Made by a program: the position numbers and the translations under genes
NCBI RefSeq assembly: GCF_014633365.1
Contig: NC_068350.1
Coordinates: forward strand, 26,623,680-26,687,679
DNA from: Diospyros lotus
Lineage: Eukaryota; Streptophyta; Magnoliopsida; Ericales; Ebenaceae
Direction: 5' to 3'
DNA: 64,000 bases
The notes under the pieces: model-generated
Told to the model about the DNA's origin: nothing
The model's input: only the letters and a program-made list of their open reading frames with translations
Database searches by the model: none
Part shown: positions 19,101-29,983 of the stretch, piece by piece
Numbering within the stretch: the stretch's first letter is position 1
How the letters are laid out: each line of letters starts with the position of its first letter

Positions 19101-20055
19101 TAAAATTTGAGGCGAACCAAAAACAAATACTCCCCTCTAGGAACCCGAGAAAGATCAGACACAAGAAGCTGTGTCAACTCCCCAACCTTCTACACAAGAA
19201 CCTCATAGGTCAATGAGGGTTCGTCGTGAGCAAGAGAGATATGGATTTCTCATCTCGACACATGGAGATGTGCTTCTAGCTGAGAACGATGAACCTACTA
19301 CCTATGATGAGGCAATGTCTGACATTGAATCTGGGTTATGGCGATGACAAAACAACTTTTCTTAAAGGAAACCTGGTCGAGGATGTGTATATGACACAGC
19401 CTGACAATTTTGTTACTCATAAACATGCAAATAAGATTTGCAACTTGTAAAGGTCCATTTGTGGACTAAGGCAAGCATCCCGGAGTTAGAATCAATGTTT
19501 TGATGAAAAGATCAAAAAGTTTGATTTTTCACAAAAGGGAAGTTGATCCTTGTGTTTACAAGAAGGTTAGTGGGAGCGTGGTGGTCCTTTTAGTCCTATA
19601 TGTGGACAATATATTGCTCATAGGGAATAGTGTTCCCATGATGCAATTAGTTAAAATATGGCTTTCAAAATATTTTCTCCATGAAGGATCTGGGAGAAGC
19701 AGCCGATATTCTGGGAATAAGGATCTATAGAGATAAATCCAGGAGGTTGCTAGCACTCTCTCATAGCGCATACATTGACAAGGTGCTAAAGAGGTTTAGC
19801 ATGGAAGATTCTAGGATGAGAAGTCTTCCCATGTCATATGGAATACATCTCTCCAAGGCTATGTGCTCAAAGACACAAAATGAGAGAGATAGGATGAGTC
19901 GAGCACCATATGCCTTGGCTATTAGCTCGATCATGTATGCCATGTTATGTACGAGGCCTGATATCTCATATACTTTGAGCATATGTAGTAGATATCAAGC
20001 TGATCCAGGTGAGAAAAACTGGATTGCTGTGAAAAACATTCTTAAGTTCTTGTGA
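19101..20055 (+). pseudogene. Copia reverse transcriptase remnant with internal deletion
   Basis: The linker RSMRVRREQERYGFLIS and YDEAMSDIESGLW lead to the RT start, then the sequence jumps at about 19345 to TTFLKGNLVEDVYMTQPDNF. The first part of the RT palm is therefore deleted. ICGLRQASRSWNQCFDEKIK follows, then DPCVYKKVSGS and LVLYVDNILLIGN, where the catalytic YVDD is YVDN. The last block is KDLGEAADILGIRIYRD to YAMLCTRPDISYTLSICSRY. Several frameshifts separate these blocks (near 19500, 19540 and 19670). The D-to-N change fits CpG deamination of GACGAT. Confidence 0.83.
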
Positions 20056-20602
20056 AGCACTAAAGAGATGTTTTTTGCCATATGGAGAATGAGAGCATAC
20101 CATGAAGGGGTTCATGGATGCCAGTTTCCAATTCGACCATGATGATTTTAAATCACGTGCAGTCGAAACTCATATTCTGCCTATATGGCTGGGCCATGAG
20201 TTGGAAGAGTTCCAACAAGAGATAATGGCAAATTCAACAACTGAAGTCGAATACATAACAACCTTCGAAGCAGCTAAGGAGGTTGTATGGATCTGTAACT
20301 TCACTGATGAACTTAAAGTGGTGTCCAGCATTGTTGATTCAATAACAGTTATTGGGATAACAATGGAGCCATCGCGTAAGTGCTAGAACCACGGTCTCAT
20401 CAACGGATCAAATTTGTATTGCGACATCACCATATGATAATGGAGATTATCAGCTGAAGTGACATATATAGAGAAAGTGTCGACGGATGACAACGTCGTA
20501 GATCCCTTGACTAAAGCTCTATCCTAGGAGAAACATGAAAGTCATATTCGATCATCAGGTATAAGATACATGAGTGATTGGCTCTAGTGCAAGTGGGAGA
20601 AT
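20056..20602 (+). pseudogene. Copia RNase H remnant and polypurine tract
   Basis: GFMDASFQFDHDDFKSRAV corresponds to the RNase H opening with its Asp. SWKSSKQ-like sequence is lost, then IMANSTTEVEYITTFEAAKEVVWI has Asn at the usual Asp of ADSTTEAEY. Further on, SHQRIKF and VSTDDNVVDPLTKALS mark the pol C-terminus. The stretch CAAGTGGGAGAA just before 20603 is the polypurine tract that primes plus-strand synthesis next to the 3' LTR. Confidence 0.78.
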
Positions 20603-21829
20603 GTTAGTGTAGGTGCTCTAGACCCAATTAGATTGGACATGTTGTACACTGACAATTGTAATCATGTTTATTATTTGAATAAGGAGTTGTTCAAATTTAC
20701 AAGAAGTCATTCTATTAGTTTCTTGTTATTATTGTAATAACCAAATGAAACTAGATAAAAGTCCATATGATGTATACTGTGATTAATCTATAAAGATGTG
20801 AGATGATGCATCACAGTTTTTAGACATCATTAAATGTCCCAAGTCGTAGCAATGTCAAGAATGGACATTAATAATTGCGGTAAGACTTGTATGTGCTATG
20901 TTTTTGCTATGTGATAGCAATGGGGGTCTCACACCCATAGGCATGAGGATGCCTAGACAAGTACATAGGTGACCAATATTGGAGAACGTGTCACTGGACA
21001 TGACTCGCCATGAGAATCCATTTTGATTATATGTTGATGGAATTCTTATACGAGATGGGTGTAACTAATCCTTGGACCTGAGGTTGTCACGGTCATCTCA
21101 TAAGAAGACCGATATGCTTTGACATCGTTTCGATGGGCCTAGATAAAGGCTGCACGTGGGCAATCGTTGGGCATATCGTGAGGCTTATGGAGATGGGTGC
21201 ATAACCAAGATGGGACTCGTCTATCCCTTAATAGAGGATGATGTATCTAAGGCGCCTTCAGTGGATATTCACTTTAAATCCATGGCCATGGTGAAAGAGA
21301 TCAATAAGGAGTTATTGATTTACTTTCTAATTAAGTGAAGATATCCAGAAGACCGAAGAAAAACTCATGTGATCGTTATCAAGCAACACATCGCCATACT
21401 TGAGATCACATAAGATACATTGACGAGAGGATCGTATTACACGGTAACCATGCTCGTGAAAGGTTATTTGCGGATTATGAATCCTTCTGAATAATTGGGT
21501 AGGCATGACGTCTTGCTAGAGGCCAATCTTGTCTTATGTGTTTGTACCAACACATTGCCAACATATTCGAAAGCCTAATGAGTCATACGCAATAGGCACG
21601 GTCTTTGGCTTAAACTAGGAGAGTGGACGTATGGTTAAGTGAGACACTTCGACAAGAAGTTTTGCGGTCGTAGGTTTTCACAAAAAAAGAACAAATAGAC
21701 GTAATGACGTCGATATGACGAGGAGTTGTCGTAATGAAAAGAGTTTCCTAAAATGGCAATTGATTAAATTAGGAAGGAGTTTCTAATTTAATAATTTTCT
21801 ATTTGTTGGAGTGGCAAATAGGAAATAAA

Positions 21830-22100
21830 ATATATTTGGGCTTAAGTTAATATTTGGACTAAATTGGATTTAGGCCAAATATTAAAATAAATATTATATT
21901 TGGACTAAATTAGATTTTGTCAAATATTAAATATTATATTTGGACCAAATTAGATTTGGACCAAATATTAAATATTATGTTTGGGCTTAAATTAGATTTG
22001 GGCTAAAATATTTTATTTAAACTTATAAAAGGATTGGGCCATTTAATTATATTCTAGTTGGACTAGAATAAACCCATTTAATTAAATTTCTAATTTGACT
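21830..22100 (+). repeat. Degenerate AT-rich repeats in the copia LTR U3
   Basis: Variants of ATTTGGACTAAATTAGATTT and the complementary-feeling GGGCTTAAATTAGATTTGG recur five or six times at 30-60 bp intervals upstream of the TATA box. They resemble LTR enhancer repeats, but no function is shown. Confidence 0.6.
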
Positions 22101-22154
22101 AAATTAAATGGGCCAGCTCATGTCCATTAGGGTTTAAGAAACCCTAGAACTCCT

Positions 22155-22162
22155 TATAAATA
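22155..22162 (+). promoter_or_regulatory. LTR TATA box (TATAAATA)
   Basis: CCTTATAAATACCC, about 400 bp before the proposed LTR end, in the expected promoter position of the copia 3' LTR. Confidence 0.6.
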
Positions 22163-22553
22163 CCCATTTATGGGTTGCCCAAATAGAAGAGAGTTTTTGG
22201 TGTCGTTTTTCAAGAGTTGAAAAACGTATTGCCGTTCACTCTTCCCGTTTCTTTTGGCATCAATACGAAATGAGGACGTTCTTTTTCCGTCCATACACAA
22301 GTCGCGCAAAGGAGAAGGAGCTAGCACTCCTATTCCGCTCTCCTTGCCAACGAACGCGTGTCACGTATCACAAGTTAGAGGCTGGACGCTTGGACGGCTC
22401 GAATCTGCGAACGACTCGATAATCTAAAGGTTAGATTTATTTATTTGTTTGTGAATGATTTGATTTTGACGTTGATCCAATCGCCAAGATCGGGGTAAGG
22501 TTCAAAATTTTGAACTACGCTGCTTACCCCGCAGCGATCTTACTTTACTTACA

Positions 22554-23840
22554 TATACACTACAATGAGAATTATAGGGGAGAATAGGCAAGGAAGAAAC
22601 TCGTGGGAAGAAGGCTCTCGGGGAGCTCGCGGAGGGAAGCATCCAAGAAGAGGCCTTCCCAAAAGACCTCGCCAGGAGGAGAAAGGATCCTCTCAGAGAA
22701 AGGTCTCTCGGAGGGACCTCTCGCCGAGAGGTGCTTACTGAGAGAGGAACCTAGCTCACCGAAGGAAGAATAGAGCGGTAAAGATGCTGCTCTCCAAGAA
22801 GCCAAGGCCTTTCCAAGAGGCTTCATGAGAAGGAAATGAGGCCGAGAGAGAGATATGCCAAGAAGGAAGGTAGCCACTTGCCGAGAGAGTGCAACTCTCT
22901 CTGAGAGCTGCTACCATTGCCAAGAGAGACAGCCACCTCCGGGAGAGACTGCATTACTGAGGGCTACCGAGGGACCTACAATCCTTCCGAGGGAGCTGGC
23001 TTTTGCTGCCGAGGGTAGAATGAGACCTCTCGAAAAGTTTGAGCCTTTCCGAGAGAGATTGTTGAGAGGAAGAAATCCTCTCCGAGAGAGGGAGATCTCT
23101 CTCGAAGAAAGAATGTTAGGGAGGTTTTCTTCAAAGCTACCAGTCCCCCCTCCTTTTGTTTTCTTCTCCTTGTATACCCTTGGCCCCTTTGATTTATTGC
23201 ACTTTCACCCCCTTTGCCTTGCCTAATTATACTTTTACCCCTGTAAACTCTATATTGCTCATTTATTCTCCGATTTAGATAATTTCTTTGCCGTTCGACC
23301 ATGATTTTTCTAAGGATTAAACCTGGGCTTGGGACCACTTTTGGGGCTCTCCCGCCTAGACCTAATTACCGAAATACCCCTAGGCGGTTAATGACCGAAA
23401 TACCTTTAGGTGGATGCTTGAGAATCCTATGGCACAATAGATTCATTTCATGTTCATTTGCTTTACATTTGGCTTTATATATATGTGTTAATAGGTTGGA
23501 TGCTTGTGGCTCGTTGATCTTTGAGAAACCCTTGATCCAAGGGCTTCCAACTATTCTCCCCTTATATAAAAGGTTGCGATGGAATATTTGAAATCATCAT
23601 TCTCTCACTTAACGCATCTCGCGAACTCTCTCAAAAAGCTGTAAGAACCCTAATCCCTAATCGTTGTTCTTTCTCTGTCAATAATGAAATCTGGTAAGAG
23701 AAAAAGGTAATCGGGAATTGTTATGAGTGATGTAATAGCTTGTATATAGCCTGTGCTCTGGTATAATCTGTGTTCTTCAAATTATAAATTGATCTTGTTT
23801 ATCTTGCTATCTTTTGTGTACTTCATAATCTTTGTACTGT
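22554..23840 (+). repeat. LTR-like block with CTCTCGG/CCGAGAG words and TATA box
   Basis: 22600-23125 is dense in CTCTCGG, CCGAGAG and GAGAGA words in both orientations. A less repetitive stretch follows, with TATATAAA at 23563-23570 and a transcript-start-like region (CATTCTCTCACTTAACGC). The layout, short CG-containing words upstream of a TATA box, matches the Tat-like LTR at 12396-13347, so I infer a degraded LTR. No TG/CA ends or partner were found. Open frames here follow the repeat composition. Confidence 0.45.
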
Positions 23841-23859
23841 AATCCCTAAAGATCTTGAG

Positions 23860-24060
23860 TTTAAAAAGGAAAATAAAGTAAGTAATGTAGAAGGTCTTAA
23901 TGTAAAGAGTAAACAAGATTGAAGACTAAAATCTAGAGGTGAGAATGAGTCTAAATCTCAGTCTAAGGGTAAAGAGAATTCAAAACCAATGACCTGTGTT
24001 AGTTCTGTAAGAAAAAAGGTCATCTTAGGAAAAAATTTCCTTCGAGCAAGAAGGAGTATA
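23860..24060 (+). pseudogene. Copia gag scrap ending at zinc knuckle
   Basis: Charged sequence KSRGENESKSQSKGKENSK leads, across a frame change, to FCKKKGHLRKKFPSSKKEY. This is a CCHC-type knuckle (CxxCxxxGHxxxxC) with the first Cys out of frame and the last Cys replaced by Phe. The fragment stops exactly at the LTR that begins at 24061, so it was the insertion target. Confidence 0.6.
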
Positions 24061-26560
24061 TGTAACACCCCGCTCCCACTTACGGGTATTACTCGTGAAC
24101 AATTACCCGAAATGTCCACCTGCTCGGCCTTTGGTGAAGGGTGAACCATGTTTCAAGATGAAATGCCATAGGTGAGAACTAGGCTCATCCATCCCTTCCC
24201 TCAACCCCAGGATTCACTAGCAGAATTGGGCTTCAACCACACCGCACTCGGTTGAAAGAAAACTCATGAAGATACCCAACTGTCATTTTCTTATTTATAT
24301 TTAATTCTTTTCCACCCAAGAATTTCACCAGGCTCCATAAATCACCATTAAAATCAATCCATTGATTGATTACCAAATTTGGAGGAAAAACTCAAATTTT
24401 TAATTTTTCAAAAATTTCGGCATTTCTCCCCAAAATGCCTGAAAAACCCCTTTATTTTGAAAATTCCTCCAGGGCCCAAAATTAATTAAGAATTGCCCCA
24501 CAATCCCTAATTTTTAGAATTTTAAAAAAAATTCTGTCGGAAGGGCCCCGTGCGGGCCCCGCTGCGCTCTGGCAGTGCGCAATGGCCGCTGGCCGCACAC
24601 CTCTACGCTCCCTCGCACGGCCCAGCTGCACCCCCAGCCTGCTGCCATGCTACTGCCACCTGCTGCTACTGCCTCCTGCACTTCTTTTTCTTTTTTTTTA
24701 TTTATTTATTTTTTCTCTTGGCCCTTTAACCCATATTTTTTCAAAAAATTACACACCTCTAAATGCATTTAAAATATCCACTTCTCACATTCCAAAGCCT
24801 CTTTTTCTTCCTAATTAAGGCTTAAGCAACACCCTTGATGCTTCCACAACAACTCATACCAAAAGTGAGATTTAACCTAGGCTTCAACATGCCATAAACC
24901 TCAATCTCATTTCAATTTAAAATCAACACTTCAAAAGAAAATACACTCATAACTTTGGCTTTTAAAAGCCATTATCAATCAAATAAGCTTACATTTCTTA
25001 AATCAACACCCCAACCTAGGCTTTCATAAGCCATAAATTTACAACAAAAAGTATAATACACCATGAGCTTCAACCACAAGCTTGTAACTTTTCCTTTTCT
25101 CCTTTGACATAAGAACAACCTACAAGGGGAGGATAAAACCTCATAAGCTCAAAAGCTCAGTAAGGGTGCATATGCAAAGTAAATACAAGCATAACAAGTC
25201 TATGTAATGGCAAATGCATACAAGCATGGTTAGGTTATTCCATGCTCACAACCCAACATGGTTTGAGGCATCAACCTACCACTTTTTTCCCACCCCCATG
25301 GCCATAGGTCTTATGTATAAGTAAAGCATGCAAAGAGATACATAAAAAATTTATGCAACCTACTTACAATGCAATGCAAGGCCTCCACCACATGGGGCCA
25401 TCCCTTACCTTAACATTCTTCTCTTTGAAGCTTTAAATCCTCTTCTCAAGAGAGCTCCCCCATCTTCTTCTCCCATTTAGGATGACATTCCAACATGCCA
25501 CTTACTTTACATACTAACATATTAAAGTAAAGAGAAGAATGAAGAAATAAACTTACTTTGATTCCTTCATCTTCTTCTCTCTTTTCTTCTCCATTTCTTT
25601 CTCCAAATGGCCAAAGGAAGAGAAGACTTTCTTACTTGCCATTTTATACTAGTTTTCCATATTTCAAGAATGCATCCTAGCCATTCACTAAAGGCACAAT
25701 CCATGTGCTTAAGGGAAAACTAAATCTCAACCATCCATTTTAATAAACAAGACTTCTCTCTTGGAGAAAACACAAGAAGCACAATCCATGCCATTTAGTC
25801 TTCTTAGATCTCCACCCTTGATCTTGTCTTGAAATCCCAAAAATAGAATTTCTTTTCTATTTATTTAATTTGGTCATTTTCCCCCATCACATGAAGACCA
25901 CTTTGAATGACATAATCACTTTTTTTCACATTTAAATAAATCCCACAATTTTTCAAAGCATTAATGGGTGACTATTTTCCCATTTTCTTTTTGCATTTAT
26001 TTAAATCTCATATTTTTCAAGGCATTAATGGTGACCATTTACCATTTTCTTTTGGATTTACTTTAATCCATATAATCATGCCTCTCTTTAAATGCTTGAA
26101 AGACCAAAATCATTTCTTTTTGCATTTAATTAAATCCTTCTCCAACTCATAAATCCACACACACATATATATATATGCTCCCACATTTCTAATATATATT
26201 TTTCTCTCAAATTTCCAAGATTATGCCAAGTGTCACTCTAAGACACAAACTTGGCTTCCAATTCTTTATTTGGTCCTCCATGTGGCATTACCACATTAAT
26301 TCACCATTTTAGGGAAAAAATAATTATTTTCTCAAATAATTCAATATCCATTTTCCCTATTTTCCATAATTAAATTCCTTTATGGAATCACTCCAAATTA
26401 CCAAAATACCCATTTATTGGACTTCACTATCCAAATTACGAAAATACCTCTCTCATAGGGCACCCTCAATCTCAATGATCCATCACCTTTTCAAGGGTAT
26501 TTTTGAAATTTTCTCCCTTTCATTCTCATTCTCTTAACACCAAGATTACTGGGTGTTACA
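24061..26560 (-). repeat. LTR, family A copy 2 (2500 bp)
   Basis: TGTAACACCCCGCTCCC at the left edge and GGGTGTTACA at the right. Left-edge sequence CGCTCCCACTTACGGG matches copy 1 at 14250 and the complement of copy 3 near 33900. It has the same CCTCATAAGCTC/GCTCAGTAAGGGTG block (25130-25170) and a short GC-rich island at 24541-24690. The left flank GTATA is not repeated on the right (TTCCA), as expected because the right side is the element interior. Confidence 0.82.
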
Positions 26561-28370
26561 TTCCACCCTTCTTAAAAGAATTTCGCCCTCGAAATTCATT
26601 TTACCATAATCTCCTGCCCAAGATAATCACATTCTCGGCTACAAACTAAATTCCCATGCTTGAGAATCTAATAGCCTATCCATTTCTCGCATTTACCTCG
26701 GGCTATACCCACCTCGAGGTCTAGCTTAGGCTTTTGGTCCTCCGCCTCTCGAGGACATTCAACAACCAGACACCGCTTTGGCCTCCCGCCAAACCACACC
26801 ACTGGTCGCCGGTCATGCTTACTGTAACGTTGTCCATCATCAGATGGATTTTCTCTGCCTCGAAGCATCGCTTTGCAATCCACTTCCCATTTTCCCATCA
26901 ATCGAACAATCTCTCACTAACATTGCATTACTGATCAGTCTACCACGATTTTACGCCGATCACACACGGCAACATTTCCCACTGCCAATCACACATCGCC
27001 ACGATTTTACACTAGTCCAACCAGCAACGTCTTAGCACTGATCATCAGCCGCAATGTTTCTTTTAATGCCCACAAGACACTCTAACACCTATTCACCATG
27101 GCATACCGCCATTAATCACACACATGCATAGCTTGAGTTGATCCTCGTGGCAATTTCTCATTACCGATCAACTTATCGTGCTAGCACTACATGGGAAGCA
27201 CCCACTTGGCCCACCTTGCCAACTTCGACCATTTCATACATAGTCTTCTACCTTGACCAGCCGACCCTCATTTATCGATACGATTACCCAAAATCGATAT
27301 ACCTAACACCATGTCAAGTAATTTACACATTTCAACCAACGTGCATCACCCGAGTCCAACTCGAGCTTGGCGATGCACCCTCCATTACAATCTCACCTCG
27401 AGCTTAACCATGCTCGGGCCACAACCTTCTCCCAACCAGGAGTTCTTCGCATTAAGCACACAAAGATACTTACTACCCGATATCACACGCTAGTAGGGGT
27501 CTCATACCCATAACAGGGAACTCTTCACTGAGCAACCCCTTTCAATACGTCACCCAATTCAGTTTTCACAATCATGCCCCATGCTAGGCCTTACCTTGGC
27601 TATTAAACCCTACCACAAGTCAAGGATCCTACCATTGCGCTTAAGGTCGTGAAACCATTAATCAGCCCTCGTCATCACCCATGGTGCGTGGCACAAGTGA
27701 TTGGCTTATTACCATCTGCACAATCACTTATTGCATCGCACCTGTAGGATGACTCGTGCCTTTGGTCTGCACCACAACAAGCTAACATGGTTACACCCCC
27801 ACTCTTGTAGCGGTCTTCTAGCCAAATTTACTCGCCCAGCTTTAATTTCATTGGGACTTTTCAAATCTCACCATTTCTCAACAAAGCCTTTTACTCTAGT
27901 GGCATGAAACTTCAGCCATCCTAAATCAGGTTCATTCTCAAACCGTATTAGACACCTGATTTAAACTATGCGTAATGGTTCCCTTTATCCTCCTCGGCAA
28001 GGACAATACCATGACAATAGCGAATTTCCCCCCACGGTCGTTGCATCTCAAGCTTCACAGGCACCAGCTTTCATGGCCATTCACACTCGGCTTCGAGGTC
28101 TTACCATGCACAATGGTTACCTTTGACCTTCCTGACAACGTCTTTTCCCTGACAGGGATGACAACACCACCATATCATCTCAAAAGACTTGTTGCTCCAT
28201 GAATCTCACTGGTCATCGCAACCAGCACGACCCCACTCTTAGGTCGCCTTCCCCAAATCACTTTGCTATACTTATAGCAACTAGCTACTTCCCCGAGAGA
28301 CTCTGGCTTCTCTCAGACTTCTTATACACTTTGCTACAACCAGCTCCCGCCACTCGGTGAGCGATCACAT
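26561..28370 (-). other. Interior of LARD-like element, no gene seen
   Basis: No supportable ORF on either strand. The longest frame, minus strand near 26668-26901, has no recognisable domain. The stretch is C-rich on the plus strand, without obvious repeats. Immediately right of the LTR the minus strand can be read as the last codons of a gypsy polyprotein (NFEGEILLRR), a relic only. Confidence 0.5.
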
Positions 28371-28384
28371 GGGCTCTAACACCA
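28371..28384 (-). other. Primer-binding-site-like sequence (iMet type, degraded)
   Basis: The minus strand reads TGGTGTTAGAGCCC, against TGGTATCAGAGC for the common plant iMet-tRNA PBS: 10 of 12 match, and both differences are transitions. It sits at the right end of the non-coding interior, where a PBS would be expected for a minus-strand element. Confidence 0.5.
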
Positions 28385-28875
28385 CACAACTTCACTAGCC
28401 GATGAACACAACAATATATAGTGATTCGATGTATCTCAAACACCTAATCCACTCTCTCAAGGTCTAACCACCCTTGGGGTTCCACTAAATCCAATCAATG
28501 CCAAGGTTTTCCCTTAGGTTACCTTGGAAACTAGATTAAACACACATACATGCCTATATGTAAATCTAGATCTAGGCAACTGATACAAGTCATAATTGAG
28601 TTTAAAGGTTACAATACTTATCCACACTTGGACTCTAAACAATCAATGAATATTAGCAGTTACAGAACAACATTAAATATGATAAATATATCCTCAGATC
28701 AAACAAAGAAAAAGAGATGAATATTCATCACTTTAATCTCCAATAGAGGTAGGCTCTTCATTTGATACGAAATCGAAAGCGTAAGCCTTGAGAAGAGAAA
28801 GATCTTTGAGAGAGTTCTTCTAGTTGCTTTGAGATTTTAGAACTGCACAAGTGCTTTCCTTGACATGCATATGAT

Positions 28876-28886
28876 GTATATATAGG
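28876..28886 (-). promoter_or_regulatory. LTR TATA box (CTATATATACA)
   Basis: The minus strand reads CCCCTATATATACATC just downstream of the palindromic word array. Placement and strand fit LTR transcription of the SIRE-like element. Confidence 0.55.
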
Positions 28887-28914
28887 GGCTAGGGTGACCT
28901 GCATAATGTTTAAA

Positions 28915-29110
28915 AGATTTTAGCCACGGAACAAATTAAGTCGATTTAGCCTCACGGCGAGTCGACTTATTTTTGGGCCTATGTCGACTTATTTCAGAAT
29001 AAGTCGACTTAGTTGAAAATGCCTCTCTGTCGAATCGACTTAGCCAAAACTTGTATAAAACATGCTCTCTGCCGAGTCGACTTATCTACGATTAAGTCAA
29101 CTTATTGGTC
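28915..29110 (-). repeat. Array of TAAGTCGACTTA-type palindromic words in the SIRE-like LTR
   Basis: About eight occurrences of AAGTCGACTTA or close variants (GAGTCGACTTAT, ATGTCGACTTAT, AAGTCAACTTAT, GAATCGACTTA) in 195 bp. The full word is a perfect 12-bp palindrome with a TCGA core. Many variants differ by a transition within CG. Confidence 0.88.
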
Positions 29111-29316
29111 CAATTTTTGAAAAATAATTTTTAACTTATTTAAAAACTCCTTGCAAGATGAACTTAATAAAAACATTATTTTTTTGTAATACTAAATATA
29201 TAAGAAATATTTTCAGAAACATTTAGGGGACTTAATTTGCATATTCAATAATAGAGCATTTTTGTAATTCATAAAAAACACCAAAATAAATTTAGGTACA
29301 CTAAGTTGGCTCAACA

Positions 29317-29331
29317 TTTTCCCCCTTTTTG
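29317..29331 (-). other. Polypurine tract of the SIRE-like element
   Basis: The minus strand reads AAAAAGGGGGAAAA immediately before the LTR start TGTTGAG. It is the expected plus-strand primer and fixes the LTR orientation. Confidence 0.75.
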
Positions 29332-29983
29332 ATGATGACAAAAACATGATTTATTTTGAGAGACAAAATATATTATGATCTCCCCCTTAATTGTATAGAA
29401 TAAACTCCCCCCTAACTAAAAACACTTGAAGCATGGAAACCTTGATATATAAAAAATATTTCGAATAATAGACGTGGACCAAGCAGAGAAAAAATAATAA
29501 AATTCTAACTTGCAGAAACTTTTAGAGATTGCTTATGCAGCAGATCCTTCTCCCCCTTTTTTGTCAAAAAAAAATGTTAGATAAACAGAGAGAGCATAGT
29601 ATCACTATAAAAGTATGCCAAAAAAAGAGTATATGTACCATTAACATGATGAGAAAAATATATGCAGACTATACATCATCATGAGAAAGTATGCCAAAAA
29701 AAAAAATAATATGAGTAGGATCAAGACTGCATATAAACCGTATAAAAAATATACAGCAAAAGAACCTAGGCATCCCTAGGTGGTGACTGCATCCACGTCG
29801 ATGTATCATCAGGCTGTTAGAGGCGATGTGGAATGCGACTATCTAGCACCCAAAAGAGATCACGGAACATGCTGGTCATCAAATTGGTCATCCTATGCTC
29901 AATGGAGGCTACAGAAGCCTGACCGTCAGAGCGCTCATCATGAATAGCAACATGATTTGTTGTCAGCTACTCCAAGCGTGGTC
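29332..29983 (-). other. 3' untranslated part of the SIRE-like element
   Basis: No ORF. AT-rich sequence between the extra ORF and the polypurine tract, with several CCCCC-T runs on the plus strand (TCTCCCCC, CTCCCCC). Confidence 0.5.

Larger units (their letters stand above)
13560..22553 (+). mobile_element. Decayed Ty1/copia element, 5' LTR missing, split by a solo LTR
   Basis: The leader (13560-14234) continues after a nested solo LTR into gag at 17136, protease, integrase, RT and RNase H, then a purine-rich tract (CAAGTGGGAGAA) and a 3' LTR starting TGTTAGTG at 20603. Domain order, protease before integrase before RT, defines Ty1/copia. No 5' LTR or iMet-type PBS was found. Many stops, frameshifts and a deletion within RT make this copy dead. 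The lineage within copia is not assigned. Confidence 0.8.
20603..22553 (+). repeat. 3' LTR of the copia element
   Basis: Begins TGTTAGTGTAGGTGCTCTAG right after the polypurine tract and probably ends at ATCTTACTTTACTTACA. It contains AT-rich repeats of the phrase TTTGGACTAAATTAGATTT between 21830 and 22020, and a TATA box at 22155-22162. The right edge is chosen by the CA end and the usual C-rich U5 tail. Alternatives a few bases right (CA at 22558-22559) cannot be excluded, since no 5' LTR is present for comparison. Confidence 0.7.
24061..28384 (-). mobile_element. LARD-like non-autonomous element: 3' LTR plus non-coding interior
   Basis: An LTR of family A (24061-26560) is followed rightward by a polypurine-type tract on the minus strand (AAGAAGGGTGGAA abutting TGTAACACCC). 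About 1.8 kb of interior with no recognisable gag or pol comes next, then a PBS-like site at 28371-28384. The 5' LTR that should follow is not there. The sequence runs straight into the SIRE-like LTR. Only the last residues of a gypsy polyprotein (NFEGEILLRR) seem to remain beside the polypurine tract. Non-coding interiors between long LTRs are the definition of LARDs. A decayed ordinary element is the alternative. Confidence 0.55.
28385..29316 (-). repeat. 3' LTR of the SIRE-like element
   Basis: On the minus strand the LTR starts TGTTGAGCCAACTTAG directly after a purine tract (CAAAAAGGGGGAAAA). It contains a TAAGTCGACTTA word array (28920-29110) followed by a TATA box at 28876-28886. The far (left) edge is uncertain, about 28385-28440, because no second copy is available and the neighbouring sequence is another broken element. 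Confidence 0.65.

Noticed and set aside
22855..23338. Open frames rich in Arg, Glu and Ser on both strands
   Set aside because: Translation of the CTCTCGG/CCGAGAG repeat block.
24056..26565. Family A copy 2 as another solo LTR
   Set aside because: The flanks GTATA and TTCCA do not match, and the right side has a polypurine-type tract and polyprotein-end relic, so interior sequence follows it.
28915..29110. Considered as cloning-site (SalI) contamination because of GTCGAC
   Set aside because: There are many degenerate variants embedded in an LTR and a second cluster in the same element. This is a natural repeat word.
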